Source of the DNA: Entomortierella parvispora
Lineage: Eukaryota; Mortierellomycota; Mortierellomycetes; Mortierellales; Mortierellaceae
DNA: 64,000 nucleotides
NCBI GenBank assembly: GCA_963573315.1
Contig: OY752142.1
Coordinates: 372,001 to 436,000, forward strand
Reading direction: 5' to 3'
Positions 19,041 to 27,949 of this stretch are shown here, piece after piece. Numbering within the stretch: position 1 is the stretch's first letter; every line of letters begins with the position of its first letter. A program made the translations under genes and the position numbers. Below the pieces are notes generated by a model that saw only the letters and a list, made by a program, of their open reading frames with translations, searched no databases and had not been told where the DNA came from.

Positions 19041-22000
19041 ATGACAAATTCACCTACTACACCAAAGTCACCTACTACGCCAAGGTCACCTACTTCACCT
19101 GCTACACCAAGGTCTACTGAGCCAAAGTCACCCCTTTCAACGAACCTCAGTGTAAAGGACAGGAGCGCGTCTGGTTCTAGCAAAGACCAACATCAATCAT
19201 CTGACAGCTTCATATCGGCTACCATCCGAAAGTTTGGCAACTTGTCTGTATCAATAGGGGCTCCACAGGCTGTGCTCAATTCAACAACGAGTGCCTCCTC
19301 TGCTAGCGACGATGGTGCTCCAGCATCTCACGCTATGCATCACCGAAAGTCCATAACTTTTGCTTTCAGGTCCAATTCCTCAGATGTCGTGCAGAGCCCT
19401 GAATCCTCGACGCCCACCTTTCAGAAAATGGCAGCTGTCGCGTGGAATATCTTCTCAAAGGATGCGTCAAGGATCATAAAGGATGTGCCTTTACCAAAAA
19501 TTGGAGAACGTATCGAGACAGTACCACAGCTGGTTGCCTGCGCCAAGCTTCTCGCATGGGTAGACATAGTGTCACCAGACCCACCTTCGACCAGCAAGAA
19601 CAGCAGCAACAACCTTTCGCCCTCGCAGCTAAAGTGGATGCAGGAGATGAACGACCGTCCTCTCGAGAAAGATTACATCCAGCAAATCGTGAACCAGATG
19701 GTCGATCGGTTCTTTGTCCTTCCAAACAAAACCCCGGACGCAGTTTACGAGATTGTACTCCTCGGACCTGTTCTGGACAAGAGCCATTATCGAACGTTGC
19801 TCAATCGCCTCCTTAACGAACTCAAGAATGAGACTGTTCTCAATACCAACTTTCTCCAAGGACTGGTCAGGTTGGTCGAGAACGCTCCACCTTTCTATCT
19901 CCTGGCCGATGATCTCACCAAGATCCTCCGAACCATCCGAGATCATTTACAGGATTCCGCTCAGCAAGAAACAGAGTATACTATCTGCCTCACGGCCGCC
20001 ATCTCCAAGATACTCGTCATCATGGTCGATTGCGGTGTGAAGGATCTCAACCGTGAACAGGAACACGAACCTTTACTCGGAGCCCTTTCTAGACTGAGGA
20101 AGCACGTAGATCCACGGGTGCGATACCAGGTCGAGTACGCTTTCAGAGCCTTGCAACATGTTCCCAATGACGAATCTTTCAGACAAGGATTCACTCGCAA
20201 TGGCCTTGCCTTGGCTGGTGGTTTGATGAAGGTGTCTGGAGCCATCAAGCTGGATCTTGGCAGCGTTCCTGAAGGTTTGCCTGTTGTGATCAAGAGCGGA
20301 CGCGGACTAGTGGACAATCTAAAGAAACATTTTGGATCTGGAGACAAGAATCCTTGGTTCCCATCCGTACGTGATGCCGAAGCCATGGTGAACGAAGGAC
20401 GGCTGGTCGATTTCAACCGTTTGATCTGCGAGGTCAGTTGCCGTCAATATCCTTTCTTCCAGTGGTTCATCTGTCAGATTCTCGGAGAGATTGCTGTCGA
20501 TTCGTCATGGGACACAACCACACGCAAGCAGGCCATCCAACTCCTAGGCGAGATATTCAAGTGCAATTCAGGATCAAATCAACATCGAGATGTCCGTCGA
20601 TGGATTTTGTCAATCCTACACAACGTTTCGGATCTCCCATGGACTGATCCGTCAGTGGATACCGACAGTAACGAGATCAAACAGCAAGCAGTCAACTTGT
20701 ATCTTGAGTTCGGAAGTGAAAGCGATGAGAGACCATTCCTGCCTCAACGAGCGCGCCCAACCACGATCTACCGTAGTCCCTCGATGACCTCTTTTCTGTT
20801 GGAAGAGTTAAGTATCACTCCAAGTCTTGAACTCGTCCTCAACCGCTTCCGATATCAGCGACGAGAAGCATACGCCAGACATGCGGTCTACATCCCTCCT
20901 ATGTCAAAGGAAAGCTTGCAGGCCATGGACGAAAACCCAGAGCCATTACATGGACGTGTGAGCCGGTTTCTGAAAGGCAAAGGACTGGTCATGCTCATCC
21001 TCGGCGATTCTGGGGCCGGAAAATCGACGTTCAATGCAAGGCTGGAGTATGATCTCTGGGATACTTACACAGCGAGTGACCCAATCCCGCTCTTCATTGA
21101 TCTGAAAACCATCCACAATTTGGACCAGGATTTGATTCGACAGCACCTTAACAGCCTCAATTTATTCTCGGCATCACACATGGATAAGTTGATCTCAAAG
21201 GAGTTCATTCTGATTTGCGATGGATACGATGAGAGTCAAAGCCGGTCAAATCTCCACACCAACAACCAGTTCAACAGACCCAATCACTGGAGAACCAAAA
21301 TGATTATCTCCTGTCGGACCCAATACCTTACCCCAGGCTATCGTACCTATTTCGCACCTCAACATGATGTTGTTGACAATCCTTCCCGCTTCAGCGCCGA
21401 ACTTTTCACTGAGGCCGTTATCATCCCCTTCAGACTGGATCAGATCAAAGACTACATCGCGCAGTATGCGGCCATTCCAGGCACTTGCGACAAAAAGCCA
21501 AGATGGACCCTTCAACAATACATGGAACGCCTCGAAAAAATCACTCATATCATGGACTTGATCGGGAATCCGTTCATGTTGCAAATGGTCTTGGATACTC
21601 TCCCCGAAATGTCTCTCGCGACCACCCACATCACACGGGTTGAGCTCTATGATGAATTTGTGGACTTGCACTTTGAGAACGAGCTTAATCGCCTGATAGA
21701 ACAGCGCTCCAGAGGAAAGATGGATCCCGAACGCCTTGCAGTCTTTAAGGAAATGGAAGGACCCAACTTTATCGAGGATGGAATCAATTTCTCGAAGGGG
21801 CTCGCGGAGGAGATATTCAAGAAAGAAAAAGGAGTCAACTCTTTAGAGTACTGGAGTGCTGCGGACAGGGAATCGTGGAAGCAAAGGTTTCTTGGCTCTG
21901 ACACCAAGACCCAGATATTAATGGAATCGAGTCAATTGATCCGCCGAGCTCGCACGCCGGACCCCCAAACTCAAACCCGGAGCAGGATTCGTTTCGGGAG

Positions 22001-24410
22001 TAGAGACACGTTCAAATTCAGTCATTTGTCGATCCTGGAATATTTCTACGCCTTGTCCTTTTATGACCCCAGGAAAGACCTCCCGCAACTCGGCGTCACC
22101 GGCTCACCAGCCTCGTACTCCATCCCATCAAGTATCATGGATCATCCTTTGAGTCAACAGAGTTTGGTCTCAGAGCCCGCGGTCCTCAACTTCCTTTCCG
22201 ATCGTGTAAAACATGTCGCCAAGTTCAAAGATCATCTTCATACCCTCGTACAACTATCAAAAACTGACGCACTCGCTAGCTGTGCGGCTGCCAACGCAAT
22301 TACGATCTTGATCCGAGCTGGTGAGCGGTTTATTGGCGCAGATTTGAGTGGGATTCGAATTCCCGGCGCAGACCTCAGTGGCGGGGAGTTCGATTCTGCT
22401 CAACTCCAAGGCTCTGATCTGAGCTTTACCAGTCTTCGAAACGTCTGGTTGCGCCGAGCTGACTTGAGCAATTCAATGATGAAAGGTGCTGCGTTTGGCC
22501 AGTATCCGTATCTTGAGGTGGAGGATTTCGTGATGTTCTGTTCGTTTTCGCCTGATGGGAGCCAGCTGTCTGTTGGCCTTCATAATGGAACGATTGCAAT
22601 TTACAACACGTCAACATGGGACAAAGTGATCTTTGAGGGACACTCAAGCAACGTCAGGTGTGTTACACATTCACCCAACGGACTGCAAATTGCCTCAAGC
22701 AGTTTGGACAAGGATGTCCGACTATGGGACGCACGCACAGGCAATCTTGTGTCTTCGTTGAATGGACATACAGGATCGGTATATTCCGTTGTTTACTCCC
22801 CTAGCGGTCGTCAACTTGCTTCAGGAAGTGGGGACAAGACTGTTCGATTATGGGATGCGCAGACAGGCGCCCCTACCTCCATTTTGAATGGCCACACCGA
22901 CCGTGTTAACTCTGTGGCATACTCACCCAGTGGCAAACGTATTGCCTCGGGCAGTAGAGACAAGACCGTGCGACTCTGGGATGCTCTTACTGGTGATCTT
23001 ATCTCCTGCTGGTACGGCCACACGGATTTTGTGTCTTCAGTCGCGTATTCACCCAATAATCAGCAGCTCGCCTCAGCCAGCACTGACAAGACTGTGCGAC
23101 TCTGGAATACACAGACCGGTACTCTGAGCTCCACTTTGATCCATGCCGACGTTGTTACTTTTGTAGCATACTCTCCCAGCGGCCAACAAGTCGCCTCAGG
23201 CTGCAGAGACAAGACTGTAAGAATCTGGGATGCGCTGACCGGCACTCTTGTTGCTTCCTTGGGAGGCCATACCGATTTTGTGATATCGATCACTTATTCG
23301 CCCAGCGGCCAACAAATTGTCTCAGGCAGTTGGGACCAAACTGTGAGATTCTGGGACACGCAGACAGGTAAACTTGGCTCCTCATCGAGTGGTCATACTG
23401 GTCCGGTTTATTCTGTGGCCTACTCGCCGAGTGGAGGGCAAATCATCTCGGGCGGTTGGGACCAGACGGTGCGACTATGGGATGCACAGACCGGTGCACT
23501 AAAGTCCACTTTGTGCGGCCACACCAGCCGCGTTCATTCTGTGGCGAGTTCCCCGAGCGGCTGCCAGATTGCTTCAGGTGGTTGGGACCGCACTGTACGA
23601 TTGTGGGACTCACAGACCGGCGAACTGTTCTCAACGTTGCAAGGCCACACGGATGACGTTACTGCAGTGGCCTATTCACCCGATGGTGGTCAGATCGCTT
23701 CAGGCAGTAAAGACAGAACTGTGCGTTTATGGGACGCGCCCACTGGTGTATTCAGCACTTCCTTGAGTGGCCATACGGACGATGTTACTTCTGTGGTCTA
23801 TTCACCCAGTGGCCACCAGATTGCATCAGGTAGCCGGGATAGAACCGTGCGACTTTGGGATGCTTGGACTATGGAGCCTGGCTTCGTATTGATTGGCCAC
23901 ACGGACGATGTTACCTCTGTTGCCTACCCTCCTAGCGGCCGCCAAATCGCTTCAGGCAGTCGAGATAGAACTGTACGACTATGGGATACGCAGACTAGTG
24001 AACCCGGTTCTACGCTGCGAGGTCATACCCTCGATGTCGCCTCAGTTGCGTATTCTCCCAGCGGCCATCAGATCGCCTCTGGAAGTTTGGACAAGACTGT
24101 TCGATTGTGGGATGTGGATTCGGGTCAATGTTTATTGACAGTGGACGATTTTCAAGAGAGAATCTCCAGCCTGGCTTGGAGATCAACATCGGACGATACC
24201 TATCTCATCACAGGCTGCGACGACAAATCTGTTCACTCGTGGAAGGTTATTAAAGACCAGGAGGGACCCCAATTGCTGTTGCACTGGCGATCTTCATCGG
24301 ACACACTTGTTCTGTCGAAAGCCAACATCCATGGCGTACAGGGATTGAGTAAAGTGACCACACGACTGTTGCAGCAACATCGGGCGGTAGGTCTTCCTGC
24401 CGCGCTGTAG
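19041..24410 (+). CDS. NACHT NTPase with pentapeptide repeats and a 14-repeat WD40 C-terminus (NLR-like)
   Basis: 1789 aa in one exon. The start at 19041 follows a leader intron; the frame upstream of it lacks an ATG. Residues 1-40 are (T/S)-P repeats (TPKSPTTPRSP...), candidate proline-directed phosphosites. Roughly 130-630 is helical and resembles an ARM/HEAT-type solenoid. The NACHT core has Walker A GDSGAGKST at 655-663 and Walker B LICDGYDES around 724-732, then SCRTQ (sensor-1-like). Residues ~1100-1155 carry pentapeptide A(D/N)LSG-type repeats. Residues ~1163-1745 hold 14 WD40 repeats of about 42 aa with consensus VxSVAYSPSGxQIASGSxDxTVRLWD, enough for two seven-bladed propellers. The layout matches fungal STAND/NLR-like proteins (HET-E/D type), in which ligand binding by the WD part triggers NTP-dependent oligomerisation. 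No HET, lipase or amyloid effector domain is visible, so the output is unknown. Confidence 0.92.
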   Translation: MTNSPTTPKSPTTPRSPTSPATPRSTEPKSPLSTNLSVKDRSASGSSKDQHQSSDSFISATIRKFGNLSVSIGAPQAVLNSTTSASSASDDGAPASHAMHHRKSITFAFRSNSSDVVQSPESSTPTFQKMAAVAWNIFSKDASRIIKDVPLPKIGERIETVPQLVACAKLLAWVDIVSPDPPSTSKNSSNNLSPSQLKWMQEMNDRPLEKDYIQQIVNQMVDRFFVLPNKTPDAVYEIVLLGPVLDKSHYRTLLNRLLNELKNETVLNTNFLQGLVRLVENAPPFYLLADDLTKILRTIRDHLQDSAQQETEYTICLTAAISKILVIMVDCGVKDLNREQEHEPLLGALSRLRKHVDPRVRYQVEYAFRALQHVPNDESFRQGFTRNGLALAGGLMKVSGAIKLDLGSVPEGLPVVIKSGRGLVDNLKKHFGSGDKNPWFPSVRDAEAMVNEGRLVDFNRLICEVSCRQYPFFQWFICQILGEIAVDSSWDTTTRKQAIQLLGEIFKCNSGSNQHRDVRRWILSILHNVSDLPWTDPSVDTDSNEIKQQAVNLYLEFGSESDERPFLPQRARPTTIYRSPSMTSFLLEELSITPSLELVLNRFRYQRREAYARHAVYIPPMSKESLQAMDENPEPLHGRVSRFLKGKGLVMLILGDSGAGKSTFNARLEYDLWDTYTASDPIPLFIDLKTIHNLDQDLIRQHLNSLNLFSASHMDKLISKEFILICDGYDESQSRSNLHTNNQFNRPNHWRTKMIISCRTQYLTPGYRTYFAPQHDVVDNPSRFSAELFTEAVIIPFRLDQIKDYIAQYAAIPGTCDKKPRWTLQQYMERLEKITHIMDLIGNPFMLQMVLDTLPEMSLATTHITRVELYDEFVDLHFENELNRLIEQRSRGKMDPERLAVFKEMEGPNFIEDGINFSKGLAEEIFKKEKGVNSLEYWSAADRESWKQRFLGSDTKTQILMESSQLIRRARTPDPQTQTRSRIRFGSRDTFKFSHLSILEYFYALSFYDPRKDLPQLGVTGSPASYSIPSSIMDHPLSQQSLVSEPAVLNFLSDRVKHVAKFKDHLHTLVQLSKTDALASCAAANAITILIRAGERFIGADLSGIRIPGADLSGGEFDSAQLQGSDLSFTSLRNVWLRRADLSNSMMKGAAFGQYPYLEVEDFVMFCSFSPDGSQLSVGLHNGTIAIYNTSTWDKVIFEGHSSNVRCVTHSPNGLQIASSSLDKDVRLWDARTGNLVSSLNGHTGSVYSVVYSPSGRQLASGSGDKTVRLWDAQTGAPTSILNGHTDRVNSVAYSPSGKRIASGSRDKTVRLWDALTGDLISCWYGHTDFVSSVAYSPNNQQLASASTDKTVRLWNTQTGTLSSTLIHADVVTFVAYSPSGQQVASGCRDKTVRIWDALTGTLVASLGGHTDFVISITYSPSGQQIVSGSWDQTVRFWDTQTGKLGSSSSGHTGPVYSVAYSPSGGQIISGGWDQTVRLWDAQTGALKSTLCGHTSRVHSVASSPSGCQIASGGWDRTVRLWDSQTGELFSTLQGHTDDVTAVAYSPDGGQIASGSKDRTVRLWDAPTGVFSTSLSGHTDDVTSVVYSPSGHQIASGSRDRTVRLWDAWTMEPGFVLIGHTDDVTSVAYPPSGRQIASGSRDRTVRLWDTQTSEPGSTLRGHTLDVASVAYSPSGHQIASGSLDKTVRLWDVDSGQCLLTVDDFQERISSLAWRSTSDDTYLITGCDDKSVHSWKVIKDQEGPQLLLHWRSSSDTLVLSKANIHGVQGLSKVTTRLLQQHRAVGLPAAL

Positions 24411-24918
24411 GCTGCCCTGAGGGTTTTCTAATAAATAGAGATTTTAAACTGTGGATCCCAGGCAGATCCCATGTTTACATTCCTCTCTCTTTCAGTTTCA
24501 AAATTTTGGTGTGATTACCCTCCAAGTCGTGAAATGGTAAGGTTCCCTCTGACGGATGTTTCCTGGCCATCATTTCATGCGTTTACTTTGCCAAATTATT
24601 CTCCCAGCTGCTGCTTGGAGGTGGCACTGTCTGTCGGGCTGTGCGGTCGCACAGACCGCTTTGCCAAGGGTGAGCCAGTGTCAATATAAAGAGCAAACCA
24701 CTTCCTTCCCCCCCCCCCCCCCCCCCAACTCTTTCATCCTTTCCACAATTCCACTCGTCCTCGCATCGCATCCTTCACTTGGTGTGTCATCTCTCATTCA
24801 CGTTTGACTCAACTCATATCCAATCTCTTATCCCTGCCATTCTTGCATACCATCCAATCCCAGCCTGCCTTCTCCCCACTTCAATAGCAGTTCCCTCTCA
24901 ACCAACTGAGCCCCAACA
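24411..24918. other. Intergenic, promoter of the small conserved gene
   Basis: A TATA-like AATATAAAG lies at about 24682-24690, followed by an uninterrupted C tract (about 24709-24726) and a pyrimidine-rich leader up to the ATG at 24919. No gene. Confidence 0.5.
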
Positions 24919-25332
24919 ATGGAGTACTTGACTTCTACGTTTGCAAACTTTTCCCTTCGACCGGGCGAGCTCGAGCGAAACGCTTTCAAGCGTTTCGCCA
25001 AGAACGAGGGCTGGTCTCAAGCAAGACGGGCAGAGGAACGACGCCAGTTCCACAAGTCTGTCGTTCAAGACCTGAATGAAAGGTTTAACAAGTTGGAGCA
25101 TTACCAAGACCTGTGTCAAAAGTTATTTGAAGACCAGCCAGTGCCGGGGTCTATCACTCAGTGCAAGAAACTGTTGAATACAAAGTATGTCAACATCTGG
25201 GACATTGCCGAAGGTCGATACCGCTACTTTGACGATTACAAGTCGTTTCGAAATTATACCCGAAAAGGTCGGATGTTTGACAGAGAGGAGGCCAAGAAAC
25301 TACTCTTCAACGTGTTTTTGGAACATATTTGA
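24919..25332 (+). CDS. Small conserved fungal protein of unknown function
   Basis: 137 aa, single exon, ATG in good context (acaATGG). Helical and charged. The blocks FKRFAKNEGWSQARRAEERRQF, LEHYQDLCQKLF and VPGSITQCKKLLNTKYVNIWD fit a pattern I know from small uncharacterised proteins widespread in ascomycetes and other fungi: a W-x(n)-RR-x-E block, then an LxxWQ(E/D)LC block, then the (I/V)PxSIxQCKK block. No catalytic residues or targeting signal are apparent. AATAAAAAG about 35 bp after the stop could be the poly(A) signal. The gene sits between the NACHT gene (same strand) and an IFI6-like locus (opposite strand); nothing in the context indicates function. Confidence 0.7.
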   Translation: MEYLTSTFANFSLRPGELERNAFKRFAKNEGWSQARRAEERRQFHKSVVQDLNERFNKLEHYQDLCQKLFEDQPVPGSITQCKKLLNTKYVNIWDIAEGRYRYFDDYKSFRNYTRKGRMFDREEAKKLLFNVFLEHI

Positions 25333-25561
25333 AGGACATAGCGGGGTTGCGGAGAAGTATCTTTATTAATAAAAAGGAAAAGAACCCACAGTAGGGTGGG
25401 GAAAGGAGTCTTCAATGAGAATGTGGCGATTTTTTTTTCTTTTTTTCTTGTGGTCCGTACACTACTCAACTCAACGTTTTCAGGTACTGGCTGAGATGAA
25501 CTAGTGAGTTCATCCCTAGAAAGGTTTATGTGTGCCTAGTCTTGACTCGATGGCGCCGATT

Positions 25562-25911
25562 TCAAGCTTTGGCGGCTTTGCTTTCCCCAATGAGGAAGGA
25601 GGCCAATAGAGCACCAATAGCGCCCGCGCTCAAGTATGTGGGAATCGAGATGCCAATAGTTCCGATGGACTGAGGGATAGCACAGAGAGAACCGGCAGTA
25701 ACAAAGCCACCATAGGATGCCATGATTCCTGCGCTGCACTTCCAGCCACGATACCTCCGGGTGTAAAACCCAGAGCGTATATAATAAGGCCCGCAACGGC
25801 TACGATTGCAGTGCCAATTGCTGCACCAATCAATACTTTCTTTGCTACATTGCGCCAGTTTATCTCTTGAAGTCTTGTTATTATTCGATTGTATATCTTG
25901 CGCCAATTCAT
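25562..25911 (-). pseudogene. IFI6/IFI27 (ISG12)-family small membrane protein, frameshifted
   Basis: ATG at 25911. The first frame gives MNWRKIYNRI.., then a hydrophobic stretch (VLIGAAIGTAIVAVAGLIIYALGF) and TPGGIVAGSAA. The match then continues in a second frame with AGIMASYGGFVTAGSLCA, IPQSIGTIGISIPTYLSAGAIGALLA and the stop at 25562. Joined, this is the Gly/Ala-rich two-to-three-helix pattern of the interferon-inducible 6-16 family (GF(T/S)xxGIxAGSxAA, then GGxVxAGSLVAxxQSxGAAG). The break is at about 25731-25739 and one missing base would repair it. Animal members are small mitochondrial or ER proteins that modulate apoptosis and antiviral states; fungal members are uncharacterised. An alternative frame from 26005 is open throughout but does not carry the first helix. 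Either a pseudogene or a base error. Confidence 0.65.
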
Positions 25912-25930
25912 CTATTGAAGTCTTGTTACT
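25848..25930 (-). repeat. Short direct repeat within the IFI6-like N-terminus
   Basis: Two ~32-bp copies (about 25848-25880 and 25898-25930) share TGCGCCA(G/A)TT(T/C)ATCT, then TTGAAGTCTTGTTA. In the protein frame this gives two NWR(N/K) segments. It looks like a local duplication at the 5' end of the frame. Confidence 0.6.
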
Positions 25931-27435
25931 AGTAGGTGGAATGTTGTACTGGAGATGGATGACAGGAAAAAGAAATAGAAGGTGGAGAGATGCACAGCTG
26001 AGCATGATCAGTCAAGCCAACATGACCACCAGCCAATTAGAAACCTGGCTGCTCCCCTTTGAAACGTGAAAGTGACAATCTCCTCGTCGACCTTGGACCA
26101 AAAAAGAATCTTTTTTTTTTTTTGCATGAACGCGCGCACTGACCACCAAAAAAAAAGGAAAATCGGGCTTTGCCAATTTTTTGAACAGGGTCGCTGTGCT
26201 GTGCTTGAATCTCCTCCCGCACATCACCCTAAAACTTCATCTTGCCCACGTCTGTCTCCTGGATCATATCTTCATTCGCTTTAAAGGCGGACGCGTCAAA
26301 ACCATACATAGAGAGTCGGTGGTTGGAGCTTCAGCATGAGTGGCACACAGAGATAGAGGGCAATTGTGCGAGTACGGGCGTGATCGAGGGCATCTTGGTG
26401 AGGTTTATTACACAGTTGCCAGTCTAGAATACATCAATTCCTGAAGCGGGATTCACGTACATACTGCCACTCCAAGCTACCTGTTTCCTGACCTCAAGTC
26501 TCATTGACGATGTGTCCAGAGATGTGGACGCCAACCGTTGTTATCGAGCGACACCCCTTAATAAATTCTTCACAAATGGGCCTGTCCTTCAGGCTTCATC
26601 TCGTCTCCTGCTACCATTCTCCAACTCTTCATTATATCCACGTGTCAAGGTCTTGGTATTACCGTCTCTTATTGCCCCTCTTGCCAGTGCGGCCCTGGAT
26701 TCAACCTGGACAGACTCGACGATGCAGACTCGACGGAATGGGATGATGTGGTCTCGACAGATGGGAACGACGCACCTTCCACAGACAAGAATATTTGGTC
26801 ACACGAGCTCTTGCAGGGCTAGGACAATATCTAGTAAAGGCTATTCAGCCATAGGATATTCGTGTTTCGGTTGTTTCCCGCAGCGACTTTCAGCCACGGC
26901 GCGGCTATCCTGTTCCACAAGCGATCGGACATGATTGTGTTCACTCAACAGCTACAGCCCACTTCCTTTCTTCAAGAGTCTGCTGAGCTGAAGGCTAGTT
27001 GTACTTGACTGGATGAATGTGATTGGATTGTTAATTCAAAGCGTATGGACCCTTGAAAAGCGCTAAGAGAGGAAGAGGGCGAATGGCGATTGTGATCACT
27101 CAATGGCGATTGAGATCCTGATTGTGTTCACTGAATAGTAACTGAAGGTCACCCGTTGTCTAGTTTTTGTATTTGGTCGACGCTACGCCCGCCCACACAA
27201 ACACAAACACAAACACACACACGCGCGCGCGCCGCGCGAACGCTACGAATAAGAGAAATATACGTAGCGAGCAAGAAGCTAGTAGCAGCCCCCAAAAATG
27301 TTTGCGGCAAGACACTTTTTGATTGTGGAGGGCGAGGGAGACTGGAGATGGTGCAAACATGCCCCTCGCCCCAAGTTCAATCCATCGATGATTTTAAAGA
27401 CGAAAGCGCGAATTGACCCACTCCCCTAAAACACG
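25931..27435. other. Intergenic, low gene content
   Basis: It contains a T12 run (about 26110), a mixed CA/CG microsatellite at about 27192-27240 (ACAAACACAAACAC then CGCGCGCG), and scattered frames without domains. One acidic frame near 26695-26820 (containing DRLDDADSTEWDDVV) could be coding but has no clear start or partner. No gene is assigned. Confidence 0.4.
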
Positions 27436-27443
27436 TATAAATA
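27436..27443 (+). promoter_or_regulatory. TATA box of the 52-aa secreted peptide gene
   Basis: TATAAATA, 100 bp before the ATG at 27536. The leader between them is pyrimidine- and CCA-rich, typical of highly expressed fungal genes. The strength and spacing of this element support the tiny gene that follows. Confidence 0.7.
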
Positions 27444-27535
27444 AGAGGCCGAGAGAGAAAACACTTCCATACCACCACCACCACCTCCTCCTCCACTCTA
27501 TCTTTTCTCGTAACCTCTTCTTTACAAAAATCGCC

Positions 27536-27807
27536 ATGAGGTTCTCCGTCACCCTCGTTGCTGCCCTTGCCGTCGTTGGCGTGGCCCACAGTGCCGCTGT
27601 CCCTGCCGAGCCTCAGGGAGTTTGCTAGTATGACTTTATTTACTCTTTTGATCTAGAGCGAGTCAGATTCTGATGGCCACTCAACAACGATGTCTAACTT
27701 CATTCTGATTCTACAAAAAAAAAAAAAAAAAAAAAAATAGCTGCGCGAACTACAACTTTGCAGGCGGCTTTCCTGTCTGCATGCAGTGGGTTGGTTGCAA
27801 TATGTAA
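27536..27807 (+). CDS. 52-aa secreted cysteine-containing peptide precursor, two exons
   Basis: Exon 1 is 27536..27627, intron 27628..27740 (gtatga..aaatag, with an A20-type run near its 3' end), exon 2 27741..27807; 159 nt with a TAA stop. Residues 1-19 are a canonical signal peptide (MRFSVTLVAALAVVGVAHS). The mature part starts at about AAVPAEPQG and then carries Cys 30, 32, 44 and 50 (CYC..PVCMQWVGC). There are no basic runs or TM segment. Four cysteines in ~34 residues would allow two disulfides, as in small secreted effectors, antimicrobial peptides or signalling peptides; which of these it is cannot be told. Support comes from the TATA box 100 bp upstream, the Kozak-like cgccATGA, consensus splice sites and exact phase matching. 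Too short to be called by ORF length alone. Confidence 0.72.
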
Positions 27808-27949
27808 GGCCGATCTTTTTCAGCTAGCCCGAGCCCGATTAAAATTTAAAGCGGGGTCTTTCCTGTTCTTCGGACAAAAACCACTGATTCACTACGTGTT
27901 CATGCCTCCGCCACCACCTGGGGTGATCAGGTGCACGCGAACTTGTTGA

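Noticed and set aside
25562-26005. Longer alternative protein for the IFI6-like locus in the second frame only
   Set aside because: The upstream part of that frame reads as out-of-register sequence of the hydrophobic helix encoded in the first frame; the family pattern needs both frames.
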